From assembly GCA_934462945.1 (NCBI GenBank), contig CAKSJF010000014.1:1-34943 (forward strand): DNA of 34,943 nucleotides. Reading direction: 5' to 3'. The notes under the pieces were generated by a model. It saw nothing but the letters and a program-made list of their open reading frames with translations, made no database searches and was not told the DNA's origin. The DNA is from an uncultured Clostridia bacterium. GTDB lineage: Bacteria > Bacillota > Clostridia > UBA1381. Position numbers and translations under genes: made by a program. This document shows, one piece after another, positions 23,623 through 29,992 of the stretch (positions are counted from its first letter, which is position 1; every line of letters begins with the position of its first letter).

Positions 23623-25026
23623 CTATTCATAGTCTAAGTAGTTTGATTGGAACAGGTCGTTTGCTTCTTTTAATACCTGTGCACAGTCTGCATTTTCGTT
23701 GGTCAGAACTTCTTGCAGGCAGCTGTCTAAGGTGCTGTAAAGATCCTGTGCGCAGACAGGCTCCTCTGCGGAAAATTCAATGCCGGTTTTGTCATTAAAG
23801 GACTTTAAGTGGTTCGGATTGACGTTGCAGAACTGATCAATCAGCTGATCCTTATATGCCTGATATTCGGATAAGTGATTCCAGAGGCTTAATTCCTTAA
23901 TGCCGACGATTTCGCCCTTTTCCACCTTATCCTGATAGGTGTTTTTCAGGCTTTCCTTGGTTGCGTCGTCAAAATGGATGAAATCGTTATCAAAGGTGAT
24001 CCATTTGAATGCTGCGTCGAGCTGTTCCGGTGTTGCGTCCGGGGAGAATGCGTAGTACGCGCCGCCCATCAGAGAAACTCTCTTTGCAGGACCTGCCGGA
24101 ATCTTTGCTAAACCGATATTGTTAATATCCATGCCGTATGTGCTGGTGAATGAACCGATCATAGAAAGATTTACAAAGGTCATCGCTGCCTGGTCGGTTG
24201 CAACCTGCTTTTGCTGCTCTGCAAGGTCTACTAATGTTAATTCCGGCAGAATGTTATATTTCCACTTCATATCCTTTACAAACTGTAAAGCCTGTGCACA
24301 TTCCGGTGTGTCAAAGGTAGCTTTATAGCTGCTGTCCTCCTGCTGCGTGATAAACTTTGCACCGAATGCCCATGCAAACATGGTGAAATCCCAGCCGCCG
24401 AAGTTGTCAGTTGTCGGGAAAATGAAGCCGGCTTTTCCGGTTTTTTCTTTGATGGTCTGCGCCATCGAAACCATTTCGTCATAGGTTTCGGGTGTTTTCG
24501 GTGTTCCGTCCGACTCTACCAGTCCTGCTTCTTCAAACAGCTTGAGGTTTAAGAAAAGCGCCATGGAGTAGCATTCGGACGGTATGTAATAGACTTTTCC
24601 GTCGCGGGAAATCTGCTCCATTGCAAAATCGTTGATCAGATCGTAATAGCCGTATTCCTTTGATTTTTCTGTGATGTCGACTGCATAGCCGAGGTTCATG
24701 ATTTTTGCCGTCTCTGTAAATGGAATCAGATAGACAACCGGGAGCGTGTGCCCTTCTGCTTTTGCTGCGAAGGTTTCTGTGTCGTAGGACCAGCCGGCAT
24801 CCACCACCTTAATATTCGGATATTCCTTTTCAAAGCGTTCGATTTTGTCCATCTGTCGTTTATAGCCGACAGGATTTGTTTCCTCCTCCTGCCAGTTGGA
24901 GATCGGAAGCAGAATCCGTCCGTCCTCGGTAGTACTGCTGTTTTTTGTTTTTCCGCCGCAGGCAGAGGTTGCAAGGCATGCTCCGGCAAGAACCAGGGCT
25001 GCTAATTTTTTGAATTGCTCTTTCAT
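23623..25026 (-). CDS. Extracellular sugar-binding lipoprotein of the ABC importer
   Basis: 467 aa. A lipoprotein signal (KKLAALVLAGACLATSAC, lipid on Cys23) anchors it outside the membrane. The rest is a family 1 solute-binding fold: IKVVDAGWSYDTETFAAKAEG near the N-terminus, then NLKLFEEAGLVESDGTPKTPETYDEMV, typical of oligosaccharide-binding proteins. It is the first gene of the importer operon, read from a promoter at 25077-25104. No ATPase is encoded here, so a shared MsmK/MalK-type ATPase encoded elsewhere probably energises the system. The regulator at 25268 is divergent from it. Confidence 0.93.
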   Translation of the reverse strand: MKEQFKKLAALVLAGACLATSACGGKTKNSSTTEDGRILLPISNWQEEETNPVGYKRQMDKIERFEKEYPNIKVVDAGWSYDTETFAAKAEGHTLPVVYLIPFTETAKIMNLGYAVDITEKSKEYGYYDLINDFAMEQISRDGKVYYIPSECYSMALFLNLKLFEEAGLVESDGTPKTPETYDEMVSMAQTIKEKTGKAGFIFPTTDNFGGWDFTMFAWAFGAKFITQQEDSSYKATFDTPECAQALQFVKDMKWKYNILPELTLVDLAEQQKQVATDQAAMTFVNLSMIGSFTSTYGMDINNIGLAKIPAGPAKRVSLMGGAYYAFSPDATPEQLDAAFKWITFDNDFIHFDDATKESLKNTYQDKVEKGEIVGIKELSLWNHLSEYQAYKDQLIDQFCNVNPNHLKSFNDKTGIEFSAEEPVCAQDLYSTLDSCLQEVLTNENADCAQVLKEANDLFQSNYLDYE

Positions 25027-25076
25027 GTTTTAAAACCATTCCTTTCATGCCATAGTGTTTTGGCTTTCTTGATTTC

Positions 25077-25104
25077 ATTATAGCATGAAATTCCGGGAGT
25101 GCAA
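25077..25104 (-). promoter_or_regulatory. Promoter for the ABC importer operon
   Basis: On the minus strand, TTGCAC (plus 25099-25104) and TATAAT (plus 25077-25082) are separated by 16 bp, with an extended TGC before the -10. It lies about 50 bp upstream of the lipoprotein ATG. Confidence 0.75.
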
Positions 25105-25198
25105 TTAACAGTAAATCAGCTTAGTCCAAGAATCAATCATTCCGGGGTATCAGAATAATTATAATATTCTCAAAAAGATTGATTTCCGGAAAACTCCA

Positions 25199-25227
25199 TT
25201 GATTTTCGCAAAAGTCTCTGATATAAT
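25199..25227 (+). promoter_or_regulatory. Promoter for the membrane-bound AraC regulator
   Basis: TTGATT (25199-25204) and TATAAT (25222-25227) are separated by 17 bp, 40 bp upstream of the ATG at 25268 and back to back with the importer promoter. Confidence 0.75.
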
Positions 25228-25267
25228 GAGGCTACAGACAGTCATTCTGCAACGAGGAGGAAGGAAT

Positions 25268-27517
25268 ATGAGTCAAAAATACAAACAGAGACTGCTCCCG
25301 TATAAAAGAGTAATTTTTTTAATCGGACTGCCGATTGCAATTGTCGCAGTTTCATTAGTGATTACCAATTTATACTATCGGAATGAAAATATTAAAAAGC
25401 TACGGGAGTTTTATTCCTATGCGATGCAACAGACGGCGGTGCGGTGTGAGGAGCGGATCAACAGCGTAGTGGATAACGGAGAATTTTTTCTGCGTGAGGA
25501 ACTGCTGGATCGGTGCATGAATAGTCCGACGCCGCCGGATAAGGAGGAGGCGGAAAGAATCCAGGGATATTTTGAACGGTTTCAGACTTCGGGAAATATT
25601 GTGGATAGTATGTACATATTTAATGTGGAGGAAAAATACATTGTCGGGGACGGCGGCGTGTTTTCTCCGGCAGCATGGTTTTTGGAAAGAGATGTTTACG
25701 CAAACTATTCGATCGGATACTGGAACAATATCCGTTTCTTTGATTCTGCCCCCTACAAGGTGCTTTCGCCAACGCTTTTAAAGCGGAACGAGGAGGATAG
25801 AATTGTGCTTCCGGTGCTTTTAAAATGGAGCAACGGGGAGCGGAGCAAGAATATTCTGGTGATTAATTTAAGCTTTGACGATCTGATTATGCTTGATCAG
25901 AGCGAGACTTTTTACGGAGATTTTAAGATTCTGATGCTGAACCGGTATAACGGGAGCGTGTTTGGAGATCGGGAGGACGGATCGGAGGTCCGGAATATTG
26001 CTAATACCGAGCTATACCGCGGACTGGTCAGCGGAAAGGAAACCTTTGACTGCACTCTGGAGGATGGAAAAAGGGTGATGATCATTTCCTATGCCACCTC
26101 AAATAAATTGGTTGGTTATACCTATTTTACCGTTATCCCGGAATCCTACATCAATAAAATGCAGCTTCCGAATCTGCTCTTGTCGTTTGGTATCGGCGGT
26201 GCATTTTTCCTGATTGCGCTTTATTTTGCCGTTAGGGGCGGCGGTGCAATTTTAATGCCTTACAGAAAGCTTTTAAAGGGAGACGAGGGCGACATTTTAA
26301 AGCGTGCGGAAAGCGAAATTGAATCGCTGATTCAGAAAGACGAGGAAATGAAGGTGGTGCTGCCGTTTGTCCGGGAGCGGTATCTGATCAATTTCTTAAA
26401 TTCAGATGATTACTATTTAAAGGACGAGGTGCGCGAGGCATTAGGAAATATGCTGTCCTTTCCGAATGATTATTTTGCTGTAGTTGCTTTTTTAATGCAG
26501 TCTACCGACCGTATGCACCAGAATTACACCGCAGAGGAGTACATTAATATTTATACCGGATTTTACGGCGTTGTGGGGGAAATTTTTGCGGAAAAATTTG
26601 AAACGCAGGTACTCCCGGCAGAAAAGGAAATGCTTTATATCATTTTAAATGCAGAGCAGCCGCATGAAAAGCATGAGGTTGAGGAGATTGTGGAGGATAT
26701 TTTAAAAATGCTCCGGACGGATATGGATTGTATCGATCTGTTTTTCGGAATCAGCGGCTTTTATGAGTCGATTGACGGACTCAAAAAGGCGCACCGGGAG
26801 GCAATGGACGATTTGAAGCTTGCTCCAAAGCCGAAAATACAGTTTGCGCTTTATGAAAAGTTCAATAATAATCAAACGAACCTGTCCAGCCGGAATGAAG
26901 CGTCTCTGTTTAATATGATAATGGACGGAAAGCTGGACGAGGCTTTAGAAAAGCTCTCCGAGCTGAAAGAAAAGGCAAAGGATGTGGAGGAAAAGAGCAA
27001 AAAGCAGTTTTATTTACAGATATTCAATGTGATGCTCCGGGCAATGAACATGAAAGGGATCAGCATTGACGGGAAAATGGATTATGAAATCTATGCAGAC
27101 GTATCCCGGAAAAGCGCGGAGGAAATCTACCGGAAAATCTGCGTCTTTATCGAGCGGTTTCCGGAGCGGAATGAGAAACAGGCAACCAGGAATAAAAAGG
27201 AACAGATTATGCAGTTTATAGACGAAAACTATCAGGATCCGAACCTTTCCAGAGAAATGATTGCCGAGCGGTTTCATATTCAGCCGAATTATCTTTCTAT
27301 ATTAATTAAGAATAAAATCGGAATTACCTTTAAGGACTATCTGACGAATCTGAGAATCCTGCATGCAAAGGAGCTTTTGGTGCAAAAGGAGAAAAGTATT
27401 CAGGAAATTTATGAGGAATCCGGCTTTGCGAGCAAGCAAACCTTTTACCGGACCTTTAAAAACGAGGTTGGACTGACGCCGGACGAATTTCGGTGGAATG
27501 AAAAGGAGGAGGAATAA
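25268..27517 (+). CDS. Membrane-anchored AraC family regulator with extracytoplasmic sensor
   Basis: 749 aa. The domains are a short cytosolic start, a membrane helix (about 15-36), a 265-residue extracytoplasmic region resembling the Cache-type sensors of YesM-like proteins, a second membrane helix (about 302-323), a cytosolic alpha/beta region (about 340-600) and a C-terminal AraC helix-turn-helix pair (LSREMIAERFHIQPNYLSILIKNKIG and IQEIYEESGFASKQTFYRTFKNEVGLTPDEF). Such proteins join sensing outside with DNA binding inside, without a separate kinase. The ATG at 25268 has a GAGGAGGAAGG site right before it. It is divergent from the importer and upstream of the secreted series, and so is the likely controller of both. 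Other AraC members of this type occur next to sugar loci in Firmicutes. Confidence 0.85.
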   Translation: MSQKYKQRLLPYKRVIFLIGLPIAIVAVSLVITNLYYRNENIKKLREFYSYAMQQTAVRCEERINSVVDNGEFFLREELLDRCMNSPTPPDKEEAERIQGYFERFQTSGNIVDSMYIFNVEEKYIVGDGGVFSPAAWFLERDVYANYSIGYWNNIRFFDSAPYKVLSPTLLKRNEEDRIVLPVLLKWSNGERSKNILVINLSFDDLIMLDQSETFYGDFKILMLNRYNGSVFGDREDGSEVRNIANTELYRGLVSGKETFDCTLEDGKRVMIISYATSNKLVGYTYFTVIPESYINKMQLPNLLLSFGIGGAFFLIALYFAVRGGGAILMPYRKLLKGDEGDILKRAESEIESLIQKDEEMKVVLPFVRERYLINFLNSDDYYLKDEVREALGNMLSFPNDYFAVVAFLMQSTDRMHQNYTAEEYINIYTGFYGVVGEIFAEKFETQVLPAEKEMLYIILNAEQPHEKHEVEEIVEDILKMLRTDMDCIDLFFGISGFYESIDGLKKAHREAMDDLKLAPKPKIQFALYEKFNNNQTNLSSRNEASLFNMIMDGKLDEALEKLSELKEKAKDVEEKSKKQFYLQIFNVMLRAMNMKGISIDGKMDYEIYADVSRKSAEEIYRKICVFIERFPERNEKQATRNKKEQIMQFIDENYQDPNLSREMIAERFHIQPNYLSILIKNKIGITFKDYLTNLRILHAKELLVQKEKSIQEIYEESGFASKQTFYRTFKNEVGLTPDEFRWNEKEEE

Positions 27518-27598
27518 ATGATTTGATATTTTGGGAATAGGTTATAAAACTGATTTTCCAAAATGAATTAATCTGATACTAAGTGATCTTTCTGTTGC

Positions 27599-27627
27599 TT
27601 GCGCCGGGAGTTCCGGTTTGTTACAAT
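27599..27627 (+). promoter_or_regulatory. Possible promoter for the secreted-protein series
   Basis: TTGCGC (27599-27604) and TACAAT (27622-27627) are separated by 17 bp. The spacer holds an inverted CCGG...CCGG. The -35 is poor, which would suit activation by the adjacent AraC protein. Confidence 0.5.
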
Positions 27628-27633
27628 GAGGGT

Positions 27634-27699
27634 AAGGAGAGAAATCCTGAAAGCTTTAAACCACGAGGAATCGTGAAAATTAATTTAGGAGGAATCAGA
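27634..27699 (+). promoter_or_regulatory. Structured 5' leader of the secreted series
   Basis: The leader contains two small hairpins, AGGA/TCCT around 27636-27650 and CACGA-GGAA-TCGTG at 27662-27675 with a GNRA-type loop. The ribosome site AGGAGG (about 27687-27692) follows. I do not recognise a riboswitch class. Confidence 0.3.
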
Positions 27700-29928
27700 A
27701 TGAAGAAAAAAATGAAAAAGTCAGTCAGCCTTATAGGCACACTTGCCATGGCAGCGTCTCTTGCTGTTCCGGTTTCCTATGCCGAGACGGCAGCGGTGAC
27801 GAACGGTACAACGCTGGAAATGGAAGATTTTCTGTCGCAGAATGCCGGTAAGGGCTTCGGAGCGGTTGAAAAGGAAACGGCACACGGCGGCGGCTATGTC
27901 TACTTAAATCCAACAGCCGACTATGAAACGCAAACCTATACAGTGACGTTTGAAGCAGAGAAGCAGGGATCATATACACTGGAGGTCGGAGCGTCTGAAC
28001 GCGGTGCAAACGACTGGATTTCACCGGTGAAAATGACGGTCAACGGAGAGGACTACGGATTTTTATGGAATGCAGATAACTCAGCAGACGGATTTACCCG
28101 CGGAGATGTTTATGCAAACCATTTGTTTGAGGGCGGTACATATAATTTTAGAACCTATCAGACAAAAAATGAAGTGAATCTTTCAGCCGGAGAAAATACC
28201 ATTACATTTACAGCCTATCCGGCAAATAACAACAGCTGGAATAATAACGGAACACAGCAGCTGGTTGGTGCACAGAAGCTTGTCGGTGCAGGCTTCGACT
28301 ATATCACATTCTCAAAAGAGGCTCTTCCGGAGGTGGCGTCAAACACAACCATAGAGGCAGAGGCCTGCATGAATCAGAATGCCGGCAGCGGCTTTGGAGT
28401 ACATACAAGCGATACGGCGTTTGGCGGAGCCTATGTATTTATGGATCCGAATTATGACATCGAACCGAATTGCTACACAATGGCAGTCAATGTTTTAGAG
28501 GACGGAAAGTACAATCTGGAAATCGGTGCATCAGAGCGCGGCTCAAGTGATTGGATTTCTCCGGTAGAAGTCAGCATCAACGGAGCTGTATACAGTTACC
28601 TTTGGAATGCGGATAATACAGAAGACAAATTTGAGCGTGCAGTCAGAGGTTATACTGCACACGGCGACTTTAAGTTTAATAAATATCGGAGTAAGCTTGC
28701 AGTTGACTTGCCGCAGGGAGAAAATGTGATTACTTTCAAAGGCTATCGTGCAAATAACAATAGCTGGAATAACAACGGAACACAGCAGCTGGTGGGTGCA
28801 GGTGCACTTGTAGGCTCCGGATTTGATTATGTCACGTTCTCTAAGGTGGCAGCAAGGAAAATTACAAGCGGTGAAACAGTAGAATTAGAAGAGTTTTCAA
28901 ATTTGAATGCGGGATCTAATCAGATTACAGCGAATGAATTAAGTGATGGAAAAGCAGCAGCTGTCGGCGGTTCAACAACGGATGCATTCAGAACCTTTAG
29001 CTTTACAGTAGAGGCAGATGTGGCTGGTGATTATTACATTTCTGCCGGCGTTGCAGATCGCGGTGCGGGTGACTGGCTGTCTCCGGTGAAGCTGACGGTA
29101 AACGGTACGGATGTCGGATATTTTATGACAGCAGACTATAATGAGGACGGTTTTTTCTGCACACAATTAAATTATGCTGCAGTTGACGTTTATAAATTTC
29201 ACCGCTATGCTTCAAAAGCGCCGGTTGCTTTAAGGCAGGGAGAAAACCAGATTACCTATACGATCTATAATGCAAGCCAGAACAGCTTTAACGGAACCCT
29301 GATTGGTACATCAAACCAAATTTATGCAGCATTAGACTACATGACATTTAATAAAGTAAAAACCTTAAGCGGTGTTACCATGACCGTTTCCGACACCTTA
29401 GCTGTAGACGGTGTTTCGGAAATTGTGTTAAAGGATGGAGACGGAAGTGTGATTAAGCCTTCAGACGTTGCACAGATCACCTATTCCTCCTCTTTAGAAA
29501 CCGTTGCAACCGTAACGGCAGAGGGTAAGGTAACAGGTGTGAAGCCGGGAAGAACCAGAATCGACGCAGAAATCCAGGTAAATCCGGGCGATACAGAGAC
29601 GATTGTAGTATCCGCTTGGGTAACGGTTGTTGAGGATGACGTGTTTGTCGCAAATGTTCAGATTGCAGAGGGCGGTAAAATCAACTTTGATGTTGTCAAC
29701 AACACAGAGTTTGATGATTACGCAAATATCAAGGCGATTGCAGCGTCCTATCTGGATGGAAAAATGAAGTCTGTAGCAAGCTTCTCAATCGGAGAACTGC
29801 TTTGCGGAACAAATGTATCCTGTGAAATGACCTTAAACGGTTATGAGGATGGCGACGACGTTATGATCTATGTTTGGAACGGACTGGACACCATGGTTCC
29901 GGTAATGACGGAGAAGAAAGCGTATTAA
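27700..29928 (+). CDS. Secreted protein with three tandem sugar-binding-like modules, an Ig-like module and a C-terminal module
   Basis: 742 aa. The signal peptide is about 1-28 (VPVSYA-ET). Three repeats of about 170 aa follow (about 37-206, 215-382, 390-552), each beginning with an acidic ExEx2xxxNAG pattern and containing [ED]RGxxDW[IL]SPVxxxxNG (at 100, 279 and 453). These resemble galactose-binding-like (CBM6/35-type) jelly rolls. A bacterial Ig-like module (about 555-645, GKVTGVKPGRTRIDAE) and a C-terminal module (about 648-742) end the protein. No SLH, LPXTG or cell-wall anchor is seen, so how it stays at the cell is unclear. It probably captures a glycan for the next protein. The start uses AGGAGG before ATG 27700. 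Confidence 0.8.
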   Translation: MKKKMKKSVSLIGTLAMAASLAVPVSYAETAAVTNGTTLEMEDFLSQNAGKGFGAVEKETAHGGGYVYLNPTADYETQTYTVTFEAEKQGSYTLEVGASERGANDWISPVKMTVNGEDYGFLWNADNSADGFTRGDVYANHLFEGGTYNFRTYQTKNEVNLSAGENTITFTAYPANNNSWNNNGTQQLVGAQKLVGAGFDYITFSKEALPEVASNTTIEAEACMNQNAGSGFGVHTSDTAFGGAYVFMDPNYDIEPNCYTMAVNVLEDGKYNLEIGASERGSSDWISPVEVSINGAVYSYLWNADNTEDKFERAVRGYTAHGDFKFNKYRSKLAVDLPQGENVITFKGYRANNNSWNNNGTQQLVGAGALVGSGFDYVTFSKVAARKITSGETVELEEFSNLNAGSNQITANELSDGKAAAVGGSTTDAFRTFSFTVEADVAGDYYISAGVADRGAGDWLSPVKLTVNGTDVGYFMTADYNEDGFFCTQLNYAAVDVYKFHRYASKAPVALRQGENQITYTIYNASQNSFNGTLIGTSNQIYAALDYMTFNKVKTLSGVTMTVSDTLAVDGVSEIVLKDGDGSVIKPSDVAQITYSSSLETVATVTAEGKVTGVKPGRTRIDAEIQVNPGDTETIVVSAWVTVVEDDVFVANVQIAEGGKINFDVVNNTEFDDYANIKAIAASYLDGKMKSVASFSIGELLCGTNVSCEMTLNGYEDGDDVMIYVWNGLDTMVPVMTEKKAY

Positions 29929-29937
29929 GATGGTTTT

Positions 29938-29967
29938 GTCAGAGACTGGATTTTTCCAGTCTCTGAC
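29938..29967 (+). terminator. Strong hairpin between the first two secreted-protein genes, without a U tract
   Basis: A perfect 13-bp stem (GTCAGAGACTGGA and its complement) has a TTTT loop. The sequence after it (GAATCTATTTC) lacks a T run, so it is not a clean intrinsic terminator. It may act as an mRNA 3'-end stabiliser or a partial attenuator, giving more of the first protein than of those behind it. That role is inference. Confidence 0.6.
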
Positions 29968-29992
29968 GAATCTATTTCATATGAGGTAAAGT

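Noticed and set aside
27583..27699. Upstream extension of the triple-module protein
   Set aside because: The in-frame extension lacks a ribosome site and crosses the probable promoter; ATG 27700 has AGGAGG and starts a clear signal peptide.
28222..28800. Repeats considered as a CRISPR or mobile repeat
   Set aside because: The two copies are in frame in a coding region and are part of duplicated protein modules.
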